Source: Rhynchospora pubera
Lineage: Eukaryota; Streptophyta; Magnoliopsida; Poales; Cyperaceae
Assembly (NCBI GenBank): GCA_028095005.1
Contig: CM051461.1
Span: 164,334,574-164,398,573, forward strand
DNA: 64,000 nucleotides
Direction: 5' to 3'
A program made the position numbers and the translations under genes. The stretch's first letter is position 1. Every line of letters starts with the position of its first letter. This document shows positions 1 through 9,386 of the stretch, piece by piece. The notes below the pieces were generated by a model. It was not told the origin of the DNA, did not search any database, and was given only the letters and a program-made list of their open reading frames with translations.

Positions 1-1213
1 TCGACAGGATTCCTGGCGGGTCGCCAGAACGGTACGACAATTCAGTTCAGTTAGTTTCTAAGCTCTCTAAGTTTAGGTTTTTGGCTTAAACTCTGGTCCA
101 AATACTAACTCTCGTTCTTGATTTGGTATTACTAAGTTTTGACCTCTAACCTCCCTAAAAACCTAAGTTTCAACTCTCGTTTCTTGGCTTAAGTTTTAGG
201 GTTTGCTTTAACTATTCGGTAGGATATCCTAGATCTCTCGATCTTAGGAGGGAATAAACCTCTCGGCTAAGTTCCGGTTTCACCTTTTGGGTATACTAAC
301 TATCCTAAGGTTTGAGAATAGAGTTTGTTTTGAGATTAGGGTTCTATTTGCTTAATCTACGAGGTCAGGCCTAACCAAGTGAGCAAACCTTCAAATCAAC
401 TCAATTCAATTCTCAATTTCAGCAAATAAACTCAAGCAAAGCAAAGCAACTTAGAAAAATTAGAAAGCTAAATAAACTTCATTAATCTACCAAGTCATGG
501 TTCCCTACAATTGCCCCTAAACTAAACTACTCACTAAAAGTCATACTAAGCATAAAAATAAAAGGTTTCAGCAAACTAAACATCAAAGACAGATAATAGA
601 GAAAGTTTACAACAAGAACAAACAGCAAACAACTCTCAGCTTGTTTTCTGGCGGGTCGCCAGAGATCCTGGCGGGTCGACAGGAGGCAGCTGGGGGATTC
701 TGCTATCTTCTCTCGAATTCTCTCTCTCTAAACTGACTTCAAACTCGACTCCCCCTTTCTGGAGCTTTCCCTATGTTTAAATAACTCTCAAAGGCGGTTC
801 CCATAGGTGGAGATCATGTCTGGCTCGTCCAAGAATAGAGATAGTGCTCTGCCAGAAATATCTCACCAAATTGGGCAGGTCTGTTAATGTTCTGGCGGGT
901 CGACAGGAATCCTGGCGGGTCGCCTGGATTCCTGGCGGGTCGTCTGAAATCCTGGCGGGTCGCCAGAACAGGGGACTTGTCTGGTTTGACCCTGTTCCTT
1001 TGCTCCAGTCGCTTGGACTCTGATTTGCTCCGTTTGAACACTTCCTTGGGCCCAATTTTGCTCCAAATCATCACTGAACCTGAAATTAGACAAGGGCAAA
1101 TAGCAGTACCATATTTCTAACCTAAATTGCATTAAATCTAACTAAAACACAAACATTTAATTGAAATTAAGGCCTAAAAGGGTTGAATATTTCGATGTGA
1201 AACCCGCCTATCA
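1..1213 (-). repeat. 3' LTR of element A (truncated by window edge)
   Basis: It matches 19642-20854 almost base for base (offset 19641). The differences I saw are near positions 73, 155 and 989. It ends CCTATCA (plus-strand reading) directly before the polypurine tract. It carries palindrome units at 13-27, 648-682 and 892-966. Short open frames inside it are by-products of the stop-free palindromes and are not genes. Confidence 0.93.
892..966 (-). repeat. Four-unit palindrome cluster in the LTR of A
   Basis: Four near-palindromes of the CTGGCGGGTCGCCAG type start at 892, 912, 932 and 952, an exact 20-nt period with 5-nt spacers. The units differ slightly in the right arm (CGACAG, CGCCTG, CGTCTG, CGCCAG). 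A pair with the same spacing lies at 648 and 668. The same cluster recurs in the other LTR at 20533-20607, with its pair at 20289 and 20309. Confidence 0.9.
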
Positions 1214-1228
1214 AATCTCCCCAAACTT
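1214..1228 (-). promoter_or_regulatory. Polypurine tract of element A
   Basis: The minus strand reads AAGTTTGGGGAGATT directly before the LTR start TGATAGG. This is the usual position and composition of the plus-strand primer for LTR retrotransposon DNA synthesis. Confidence 0.85.
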
Positions 1229-2347
1229 AAACTTGCTTGTCCCTAAGCAACAATTCAAACTTAGAAAGATAGTTTAGGACTTAATTGCAATTCAATGGTT
1301 GGTTTCCTAAGCCTAAGAAGAGTCCTTAGTATAATTAACATCAAAACTTGAGCAATTTCAAAATAGAGCATGTCAAAACAATTTTCCAAAATCCAATTTT
1401 AAACAATTTTAGTCCAAGTGACCATGACTTTATACAAACAATTCTCAAAACAATTGACCATCATTAATCATGACTTTCCCCGTCTTTCTTTAATCCCAAT
1501 TGGTTTTCAAGTTCCTAAAATTTGCATTAATAATCAAGACACGGGATCACACCCTCCCATCACAAACGTTAGCCCAACAAATTCAATCAAGCAAGAGTTA
1601 AGACAATTCACCTTTACAATTTAAATTTAAAGATACATTTTGCTCCTGGGGCGAGGAGATTTTTCCCGAGGCGGAGAAGTCAGCCAGATAAAAGCGGATT
1701 TAACTTTAGAGGATTTTTCCTCTTTATTTCTTTCCTTTTTTTTTTTATATACCATGAATCTCTTTCTGTTTCTTACCCATGGTTTATGGAGTTCTTTTAA
1801 TCCGCTAGTACCTATAGCTTTCTACAGTGTCCATGGCACTGCACCACTTTTTAGTTCCCCTTTTTATTTTGATTTCGATTTTTCTGTTTTTTTTTTTTTT
1901 TTTTAAACACTTAATTAAACTTAAAAACAATGTGACATTTCATTAACTCTTGCCAAAATTTCTTTTGTTGAATCTCAATTTTGTGTTGCAAGAATCGATC
2001 TAAGGGCATTTCGGGTATTCAATTTTAAGTGTGGATGCCAAATAAACCGAAATCTAGAATTTCAATGCAAACTTTAAAATCTTAAAACTCAATTGAACTT
2101 AAAGAACTATGAGACAAGTCATGCTCAATGCTTTTCAATTGCTTTTAATCCTTGAGTGCATTAAGTTAGGTCAAATCCAAATGCAGATTTTCAAATTTCA
2201 ATTTCAAGTCATACTCAATTCTTAATTTGCTCAAATTTCAATCCTAATCATTACTAATTACCTCCTTAAACTATCTAAATGCAAATTATATGAATAAACC
2301 ATGCAATATATACAAATCTAAATGAAAAAACGCTCAGGCCAAGTTTT

Positions 2348-2454
2348 CAGGCGACCCCGCCAGGATCCTGGCGGGTCCGCTTGAATCTGTTCCGAGAGCA
2401 GTGCAATGGGGATTTATTCCTGGCGGGTCGCCAGGATTTCTGGCGGGTCGCCAG
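2348..2454 (-). repeat. Two palindrome pairs in the 3' UTR of A
   Basis: Units start at 2348 and 2368 and again at 2420 and 2440, both pairs at a 20-nt period. The first pair has its two units in opposite orientation (GGCGACCCCGCC then GGCGGGTCCGC). Each pair is followed by a short tail of the form TxxTCCCGAGAG or TGTTCCGAGAG, also seen after many other pairs in A. Confidence 0.85.
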
Positions 2455-2535
2455 AATTGGTCCCGAGAGAGTATAATCCTACATGAAATGATGCAATTTC
2501 CTAGATACATGTGCATTTCCATCAAATTTCCAAAT

Positions 2536-2550
2536 TCCCCTCCCCAAACT
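2536..2550 (-). promoter_or_regulatory. Second polypurine-like tract of element A
   Basis: The minus strand reads AAGTTTGGGGAGGGG about 110 bp downstream of the env-like stop codon. Element B has an almost identical tract at 8021-8036. An additional internal polypurine tract could prime extra plus-strand synthesis; that role is inferred from position and composition only. Confidence 0.5.
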
Positions 2551-2658
2551 TGTTCAATTGCATCCAACAAACACAAACAAACAGAATTTAAAAGAGAAAA
2601 ACAAAGAAAAGTGAAGAAAACTCACAAATTGTCGTGCCGACCTTCCGGTCATCAAATC

Positions 2659-2997
2659 TCACTGAGGCGGTGGAGGCGGTGGCTGTCCATAGATCGGGAA
2701 GAACCAATCATACATCTCGTTCACTCGTCCACGAGCCACCTCATTCTCTCTTTCGCGTTGGAGGAGTAGGTTGATGTCTCGCCTTGCCTCCGCTTGTTCC
2801 CTTTCAATTGCATCGCACTTGTCACTTATCCTCCTTCCTAGCTCTATCGATTCATTCGAGAGGCGAGCTAGGTTGTTCAAACTAGCACAAAGAGATGCAT
2901 AGTTGAACTCTTCTTGTGGCGGTGCATAGGAAGATGAACCACCCGCATCAAACCCTCCTTGAGGCATGGCATAGGGCGGCATTTGGTACGTTGGTAT
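2659..2997 (-). pseudogene. Env-position (ATHILA ORF-1-like) gene of A, 3' part separated by element B
   Basis: This is the C-terminal 112 codons plus stop of the third gene of element A. The frame continues exactly from the 5' part at 11201-12376 once element B and one copy of the CCCGT duplication are discounted, giving about 504 codons before disruption. The segment begins with a Pro/Tyr/Met-rich stretch. It continues into a predicted charged helix (LARLSNESIELGRR, then an EREQAEARRD-type run) that may be a coiled coil. It ends in a poly-proline tail (PPPPPPQ). No membrane anchor is evident here. It cannot be expressed as one protein because of the insertion. Confidence 0.75.
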
Positions 2998-3002
2998 CCC
3001 GT
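2998..3002. repeat. Target-site duplication CCCGT (left copy)
   Basis: CCCGT lies directly before the 5' LTR of B and recurs at 11201-11205 directly after its 3' LTR. A 5-bp duplication is normal for LTR retrotransposon integrase. Confidence 0.95.
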
Positions 3003-3239
3003 TGACATCGTCATTATTTGTAGGCATTTGGACCATACTTGGCACTCAAATAACACTCAAACCATTGAATTATTCAATAGATTGCTATGATTTCGATGGA
3101 ATTGGCTCTACCGTCGTTTCTTCTCTCATTTTACAGGATTTTGATGATTTCTGATGATTTTGGAGCATATAGATGGATTCCCGACGTAGCACGCACGCTA
3201 GACGACTCATTCCTAGCATTGGAGGCTCTTTTCTCTCTC

Positions 3240-3427
3240 CTGGTCGACCCGACCACAAGTCTGTTCGATCCGACCAGCACCTATGGCAGCCAGGCGTCAT
3301 TTTCTCTCTCCTGGTCGACCCGACCAGGAGCCTGTTCGAGCCGACTGGGCATCACAACAGCAGACTTGTGCAGCTGTTCTTTCTCTCTCCTGTTCGGTTC
3401 GAACAAGGATCTGTTCGGTTTGACCAG
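3240..3427 (+). repeat. Three palindrome pairs in the LTR of B
   Basis: Near-palindromes of the CTGGTCGACCCGACCAG / CTGTTCGGTTCGAACAG type start at 3240, 3261, 3311, 3332, 3390 and 3411. Within each pair the spacing is exactly 21 nt. Each pair is preceded by TTTCTCTCTC. The same set recurs in the 3' LTR at 9624-9811. Confidence 0.9.
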
Positions 3428-4345
3428 GGTGCCGCCATATCACATAAGGCATTATTTTTTACATAGAAACTGATGGAAATGGCAATTTCTTGCGCCCTGG
3501 TGCCCTAGCCTTCCATCCTTGCGACCTGGGACATCCATATATACACCTCTAGACCTGAAGGAAAGGAGACAACCTTTCATACCACAAAATTCCTCTTTCC
3601 ATAGGCGTTTTTCTCTCTTCCACCATTGGAGATCATCAAAGCTTGGTTCTTTGAAGCGACGGCAGCAAGGAGACGAGTTTGGTGACCATCTTGCAACACA
3701 CCACTACCTAGAGATCATAGTTCGAAAGCATAAAGGAGTATTCGGTTTATTCTTCTATGTTTTCTTCTCTATTTTCAATGGGCTTGTATCTTGTTATTTC
3801 TATGTTATTTGTTGTGTGTTTAAGTACTATGTTAGGCTAAATTTATGTAGTCTTAGGGGTAAGGTAGTAACTTAGGTTTGGATGTTGTGATTTGACTTGA
3901 TATGATATGATATGTTTTGTTGATTTGTTTTGTTGAGAATTATGTTAATTGCTTGTTTGAATTGCTTGTGATTTCCTAATCACCTTCTAGTTGTACGGCC
4001 GCATCTAGTCAAGTCTAAGTTAGGATAAACAAGATTAGTTCAAAGAAAGTATTTGGGATAAATCGTAGATCCGAAAGGGGAGATTAGTTGGCACCAAAAG
4101 TGTAACTTTTAGACAAGTCCAAAAGACCTCTAGATATCCTTATGAACTCCAACAAACAAGTTTAAGTTGATTAAATTCTATACCAAAAGTTGTGAACCAA
4201 TCGAGTTAATTAGGTTAGGTTGTGATTAAACCAGTTTCTAGTCCAACAAGCGACAGCTGAGGTTTAGAATATCTAGGTTTGACCAACAAACCCTAGCACA
4301 AAGCATAAACTATCATAAAAGTTCAAAATCGCACACTTTTACCAT

Positions 4346-4447
4346 CTGTTCGGATCGAACAGACTCCTGTTCGGATTGAACAGAGTCCTGTTCGGATTGA
4401 ACAGACTCCTGTTCGGATTGAACAGATCCTTGTTCGAACCGAACAGA
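4346..4447 (+). repeat. Five-unit palindrome array in the LTR of B
   Basis: Units of the CTGTTCGGATTGAACAG type start at 4346, 4367, 4388, 4409 and about 4430: a 17-nt palindrome plus a 4-nt spacer, period 21. The last unit has the inverted centre (GTTCGAACCGAAC). The copy in the 3' LTR is at 10730-10831. The run is open in several frames, so apparent small proteins there are not evidence of genes. Confidence 0.92.
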
Positions 4448-4819
4448 GAAGTAAACGCTTGAAAAACACCGTTCGATGCACGAAAGTGATAAGTTCTGTG
4501 TTCTAGAGTCCAAACCAAGGTGAAACCTGAACCCTAAGACGTTTTTTATACTGTTTGAAAACCCAAAAACCTTACTTTAGTTGTTTACTTTATTTTAATT
4601 GATAAAAACAACCAAAAATATTTACTTTATTGCACTTAGATTTATTTCAACTATTTTTCCACCAAAATATTCTTGTCTAGCTTTTGAGAAAGGATAAGTC
4701 CGGTAATCAATTGTACCGTCCCTTGGGTTCGACCCTAAAGCTGTACTCCAAAAGATTAGTGAGGTTAGCTCTAGGTTTATAAATTTATTTGATTCCTAGG
4801 TTTTAAGCCTTCATCAAAT

Positions 4820-4837
4820 TGGCGCCGTTGCCGGGGA
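4820..4837 (+). promoter_or_regulatory. Primer-binding site of B (tRNA-Asp)
   Basis: TGGCGCCGTTGCCGGGGA is complementary to the 3' end of plant tRNA-Asp including CCA. It lies three bases after the LTR. Athila-group elements typically use this primer, and element A has the same site. Confidence 0.9.
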
Positions 4838-4919
4838 CGGTGTTGATATTGGATCCTTATCTTAGTATTAAGAGACTAGATCTTTTCTTTTTCTTTTTAA
4901 ACTCACGTTTTCTTCTCTC

Positions 4920-7586
4920 TTGATTACAGGACTGGCAGGTAACACGCAAAGGAAGAAGTCCCCACCCCCAAAGGTCAAAGACTTTCTCCGGAGAATAAAC
5001 GAAGAAGCCAGCTCCTCCTCCTTCACTTCTGTTCGAACCGACCAGAGCCCCGTTCGATCCGACCAGCACTCCGAACAGAGAGAAGAAAACCCAGCAATGG
5101 CCGACCAACTCACTCCCGAGGCCATTGCCCAGCGCACACAAGAATTGGAGGACCTCCGCCTCCAACTTGAGCAAAGAGAGGCTCGATTGACAGCCGATCG
5201 GACCCTCCTAGCGGGTCAAAGGAGGGATTTTGACAATGAGCGTCGCCGATGGACTCAAGAAGACGAGGGAAGCGTCCATAACTCCGACTACGAAGATGAA
5301 GAAGATCGTGAAAGGACTCTTATGGAGTTTGGAGTTCCCAGCGCAAGAAACGTGGGCGGACCAGTGGTGATTCCAGGCATCGCCGCTAACAACATGCAAA
5401 TCGCCCCCAACCACGTCGTGCTTGTGCAACAAAATCCGTTCTATGGGAACGACGATGAGGATCCCCATGCTCACTTACAAACTTTTATTGATTGCACTAG
5501 ATTGATTAAGTTTAATGGTGTTCCTCAACAAGCAATTAGGCTATTGTTATTTCATTTCACCCTTAAGGACCGAGCACAAAAATGGTATAAAACATTGAAA
5601 AAAGGGTCAATTAGGTCTTGGGATGAAATGGCACAAACCTTCTTGGATAGGTATTTTCCTTCGGATAGAGCGGACAAAATTAGAGCTGAATTGAATAATT
5701 TTGCCCAAAACCAAAATGAATCAATGAGGGATGCATGGGAACGGTTTAGGGATTTAGAAAATTCTTGCCCACATCATGGGATTCAAGAATGGATGCTCCT
5801 TAAATCATTCTACACTGGACTTTATGACAATATTAAAATCAATCTTGATTCTCTTTCAGGTGGGGCATTCAAAAGACTTGATACGGCACGAGGGCGAGAT
5901 TTACTTGATTATTGTGCAAGAAATTACACATGGTACCCTCTACTCATTCCCCGCCACTCAAGTAGTTCGAGGCAACAAGTGCACGCAATTTCAACTAAAG
6001 AGGCGAGGATAGAGGAGCTAGAAGCTGAACTTGCCACTTACCGATCGACTCAAGGGACACATCTTCATTCAAACCAATGCGGAGCGTGCGGCGAGGAAGG
6101 ACATACATCTATCAATTGTCCTCTTGCCAAAATTGGTAACGGAGGGGCCCAAGTGAACTACCTACACAATGGGCCCCCTTACGGTTCAAAGTACCAAAAT
6201 AGCCCACCAAATTTGTATAGGAATGCCCAATTCAACAACAACAATAGAGACCAATCATTTCAAAAGAAACCCTTTTTCGATAGGGAAGAGATTCCAATTG
6301 TTGTTCAAGAATTCATGAGTGAGCAAGAAAGGATTAACAAATCTGTGGCTTTAGGGTTAGATGAATTGAAGGCCACCACTGACGAATTGAAGGCTACCAT
6401 CAATGAATTCAAGGGAAGTGCAAGCACCTTGCAACGCTTGGAGCGCATGATGGAAGCACACTTCTCCCGACCACCTGGCAAGCTTCCAAGCCAGCCTCAA
6501 GTCAACCCTAGTGCAGAGATCAAGTCCATACATATCTTGCGAAGCGGCAAGGAGTACCAAGACCCACCCGTACCACCAAACGAGGGAAACAACCTCTCTG
6601 TTCGGTCCGACCAGAATCCCGTTCGGTCCGAACAGGAGGAACCAGGGGAGATGCAACCAATTCTTGAGAAAGTTTTGGCATTCCCTCCACTCCATGAGGC
6701 ATCCCAGACACAAGGCACCATTCCTGAGCCTGAACAAGCTGAAGAGGTGCCACTTGCATCCTCTGTTCGGTGCGACCAAGCTCCTGTTCGGTTCGAACAG
6801 AGCACAAAAGTGGTCCAAAGCAAGGGCAGAAGGAAGGCACAACAACCTGAGTCAACCTATAGGCCACCTGTCCCATTTCCTCAGCGACTTGTGAAGAAGA
6901 ATGAGGAAGAACGATTTCGAACTTTTTGGGAGATTCTCAAGGAATTGAAGGTCAACATTCCATTCACAGATGTCATAGCTCAAGTGCCGATCTTTGCAAG
7001 ATTCTTGAAGGAGTTATGCACGGGCAAGAGATCCATGGAAGAACTCAAAACAGTGGCCCTATCACACAAGAGTAGCGAGACTTTGAAAAGCAAGATGCCC
7101 CCAAAACTTGAGGATCCGGGTAGGTTTGCTCTTCCTTGCACTATTGGAAACGCAACAATCAAGCAAGCCTTGTGTGATATGGGGGCTAGTGTTAGTTTGA
7201 TGCCCAAGTCCGTTTATGAAAAGATTGGAATTGGAGAATTGAGACCCACATGCATGACATTGAAGCTCGCTGATTCCTCAATGCGGTTGCCCTTGGGTGT
7301 TATTAAAGATGTGCCCGTTCAAGTGGATAAGTTTGTCATACCGGGCGATTTCGTGGTGATGGACATGGAAGAAGACAAGGAGGTGCCTATAATTTTAGGA
7401 CGCTCCTTCCTTAGAACCGCCGGTGTGAAGATGGATGCTCGAGATGGGACGATTTTGGTTAGAGTGGGAGGAGAGAAACTCCGATTTTCAATAGATCATG
7501 CTTTGAAGTGCTCCAATCCCGCCAACAAGGGTCATGACAAATCGCTCGCCGTCTCGCTCTCCGGATCCGATCCGATCAAGACCTAG
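4920..7586 (+). CDS. gag: Gag-protease polyprotein of element B
   Basis: This is an 888-codon open frame. The start shown is a TTG; the first good ATG is at 5097 (GCAATGG context, Met-Ala-Asp-Gln), so the mature start is probably there. Order of domains: acidic linker, retrotransposon Gag domain around residues 170-310 (including WYKTL, FLDRYFP, WERFRDL), one CCHC zinc knuckle starting at Cys387 (CGACGEEGHTSINC), a variable linker, and an aspartic protease with catalytic Asp753 in DMGAS. The Met after the Asp is unusual; Thr, Ser or Leu is common. Palindrome pairs at 5029/5050, 6598/6619 and 6763/6784 are translated in frame as VRxDQ or VRxEQ repeats. No reverse transcriptase follows. The protein should form the particle and bind RNA. 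Confidence 0.9.
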   Translation: MITGLAGNTQRKKSPPPKVKDFLRRINEEASSSSFTSVRTDQSPVRSDQHSEQREENPAMADQLTPEAIAQRTQELEDLRLQLEQREARLTADRTLLAGQRRDFDNERRRWTQEDEGSVHNSDYEDEEDRERTLMEFGVPSARNVGGPVVIPGIAANNMQIAPNHVVLVQQNPFYGNDDEDPHAHLQTFIDCTRLIKFNGVPQQAIRLLLFHFTLKDRAQKWYKTLKKGSIRSWDEMAQTFLDRYFPSDRADKIRAELNNFAQNQNESMRDAWERFRDLENSCPHHGIQEWMLLKSFYTGLYDNIKINLDSLSGGAFKRLDTARGRDLLDYCARNYTWYPLLIPRHSSSSRQQVHAISTKEARIEELEAELATYRSTQGTHLHSNQCGACGEEGHTSINCPLAKIGNGGAQVNYLHNGPPYGSKYQNSPPNLYRNAQFNNNNRDQSFQKKPFFDREEIPIVVQEFMSEQERINKSVALGLDELKATTDELKATINEFKGSASTLQRLERMMEAHFSRPPGKLPSQPQVNPSAEIKSIHILRSGKEYQDPPVPPNEGNNLSVRSDQNPVRSEQEEPGEMQPILEKVLAFPPLHEASQTQGTIPEPEQAEEVPLASSVRCDQAPVRFEQSTKVVQSKGRRKAQQPESTYRPPVPFPQRLVKKNEEERFRTFWEILKELKVNIPFTDVIAQVPIFARFLKELCTGKRSMEELKTVALSHKSSETLKSKMPPKLEDPGRFALPCTIGNATIKQALCDMGASVSLMPKSVYEKIGIGELRPTCMTLKLADSSMRLPLGVIKDVPVQVDKFVIPGDFVVMDMEEDKEVPIILGRSFLRTAGVKMDARDGTILVRVGGEKLRFSIDHALKCSNPANKGHDKSLAVSLSGSDPIKT
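6598..6800 (+). repeat. Two palindrome pairs inside the gag-protease linker of B
   Basis: Units start at 6598, 6619, 6763 and 6784, again 21 nt apart within a pair. Because 21 is a multiple of three, both units of a pair are read in the same frame, giving SVRSDQ..PVRSEQ and SVRCDQ..PVRFEQ. They lie between the zinc knuckle and the protease, where element A carries its own palindromes at 17323-17408. Confidence 0.9.
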
Positions 7587-9371
7587 TGAAATATGGTCAA
7601 GCTAGGGACCTAAAACAAGCGCTTTTTGGGAGGCAACCCAAGGATTTCTCAACTCTTCTCTCTTTTATTTATTTTTTTTTTCATTACAAATAGAAAATAC
7701 AAAAAAAAAAAATCCATAAAAATTTGAAAAAAAAAATAGAATTTGATGTTTATATTTGTTTGTTTGTAGGGAAATTTTGAGGAACAAACGAAAGAAGATG
7801 CGATTCGTGCTAGAGCACCATGGGTTACGTGAACCAACTAACCCCGATCGACCTCATACGGATTGCATCAAAAGATCTAGAAAAATTAGAGCCGCCTTGG
7901 ACAACGAGAGAACAAACTAGAAGCAAATCAACATATGGAAAGCAAAAATTGGCTAAGTTCTCTTTTCCCTCCTATTTACTTTTCTATTCGATTGCATGCA
8001 TTGAGGACAATGCTTGATCTAAGTTTGGGGGGAGGGAATAGGAGAAAAATCGAACTTTTGGTGGATTTTGGTAAATTTTTGCAATTTTTTCGAACTTTTT
8101 GCTTCTCTGGTCAGCTCGAACAGACATCTGGTCAATCCGACCAAAGCCTTGGAAACTTCTGTTTTTAACTTTCTCTTTGGTCGGTTCGAACAGACACCTG
8201 GTCAATCCGACCAGAACATGGAAATTGCATAAATTGGTATGATTTTGGCTTGGAAATAAGTTGGTTTGCCTATTCTCTCTCGATTTGGATTTTAAACGTT
8301 AAATCTCACACTGCTTAAACTTGTTTTTGAGTCAAACAAAAATTTTCTCAAAGAACCCTAGAATGTTTTGATATCACACTTGATCTTGCACCAATGGACT
8401 GAATTGGAGTATTTTCTTTAAAATTTGAACTTGATCTTGGATGCTTAGAATTGTTATGACAATCTTAGTCGATTCTCACAAATTTTTGCCGAGTGAACTG
8501 ATTCGTATTTGACAAACTTTTGAAAAGAAATTTATCGACTTTGGAAATTGTAAAATGAACTTTGTCTTGTTGAAATTGTTTTTTTTAATCGCTTGAATCA
8601 CCAACAAGCAAAAATAATGGGACAATAAATCAAAATAGCTGTGAAAACGAGGACGCACTGAGGCCTTTCTCCACCAACTTAGCCACAAATTGGAGGGTAT
8701 TGGGTTAGGTATGAATTGTTAGGAATTACAACTCAAAGAAACCGAGAAATAATTGGACAACTCATGCTTAATTCTACCGGACCCGGTGCGAAAGCATTGG
8801 TAAAGGAGTTGTTGAGTATTATGGCCCAAGTGTACCGTGGCCATAGTCGAGCAACACCCGTCTAACCTCCCTAGCGCGACATGTGCTAGTAGCAAACTTA
8901 AGGCCAATGATACCGCATTATCCTCTAGGGTGTAAAGCCCCACGGCTCGACTTGCACGAAAAAAAAAAGAAGAAAAAAAAAACATTGGTGAAAAATTGAA
9001 ATTGCTTTTGAGAAAAGTTCATTATAAAATTTCTGAAGTTGATAAAGGCCTTTACAAATTTTTGTGGAATGTGAAAAGGAACGGGTAATTGAAATTGAGA
9101 TCGCTTTTGAAATATCAAAGGGAAGCTAGAGTTCTAATTTTTGGGAAAAGACTTTACTTAGGGCCAAGAGTTGCATTAATTAAGTTGTGAACACTTAACT
9201 TGGTTTTTTATTTTGATTCTTGTTTGACTCATTTGATGAAAGTGTGAGAAATTTTAGGCATAGCAATTGATTTCACGATATTTATTGGTTTGAGATACAA
9301 CTCAATGTTTAAAGTTTAAGTATAGTCCAAAACTCTAAGCTTAGGGTGTTGCTTGAGGACAAGCAAAGTTT
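7587..9371 (+). other. Non-coding 3' half of element B
   Basis: There is no reliable gene. It holds the post-pol spacer (7587-7660), T- and A-rich tracts, a second polypurine-like tract at 8021-8036 and palindrome pairs at 8107/8128 and 8177/8198 (21-nt spacing). Short frames (for example 7820-8017) have no recognisable domain. Confidence 0.7.
8107..8214 (+). repeat. Two palindrome pairs in the 3' UTR of B
   Basis: Units start at 8107, 8128, 8177 and 8198. The two pairs resemble each other more than other pairs (GGTCAGCTCGAACAG / GGTCGGTTCGAACAG, each followed by CTGGTCAATCCGACCA). This suggests local duplication of a whole pair with about 70 nt between copies. Confidence 0.85.
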
Positions 9372-9386
9372 AAGTTTGGGGGGATT
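9372..9386 (+). promoter_or_regulatory. Polypurine tract of element B
   Basis: AAGTTTGGGGGGATT lies directly before the 3' LTR start TGACATCG and matches the tract of element A in form. Confidence 0.88.

Larger units (their letters stand above)
1229..2658 (-). other. 3' untranslated region of element A
   Basis: This is non-coding retrotransposon DNA between the env-like gene and the polypurine tract. It holds palindrome pairs at 2348/2368 and 2420/2440, the latter followed by a GGTCCCGAGAG tail, and a second polypurine-like tract at 2536-2550. Its left half is homologous, in inverted orientation, to 20855-21842 of element C; compare the Met-Val-like stretch near 1780-1860 with 21120-21200. 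No gene is supported here. Confidence 0.75.
3003..4816 (+). repeat. 5' LTR of element B
   Basis: It begins TGACATCG and ends CTTCATCA, three bases before the primer site. It carries palindrome pairs at 3240/3261, 3311/3332 and 3390/3411 and a five-unit run at 4346-4446. No TATA box was assigned. Confidence 0.95.

Noticed and set aside
777..1132. Several overlapping open frames on both strands within the LTR of A (and the same at 20418-20773)
   Set aside because: They exist because the palindrome run is stop-free in all frames; there is no domain, and they are duplicated in both LTRs.
4346..4447. CRISPR-like appearance of the five-unit array with regular spacing
   Set aside because: Spacers are only 4 nt, the setting is a plant retrotransposon LTR, and there are no Cas genes.
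3085..4513. Short frames in the LTRs of B (repeated at 9469-10897)
   Set aside because: LTR sequence with palindromes; no coding signature.
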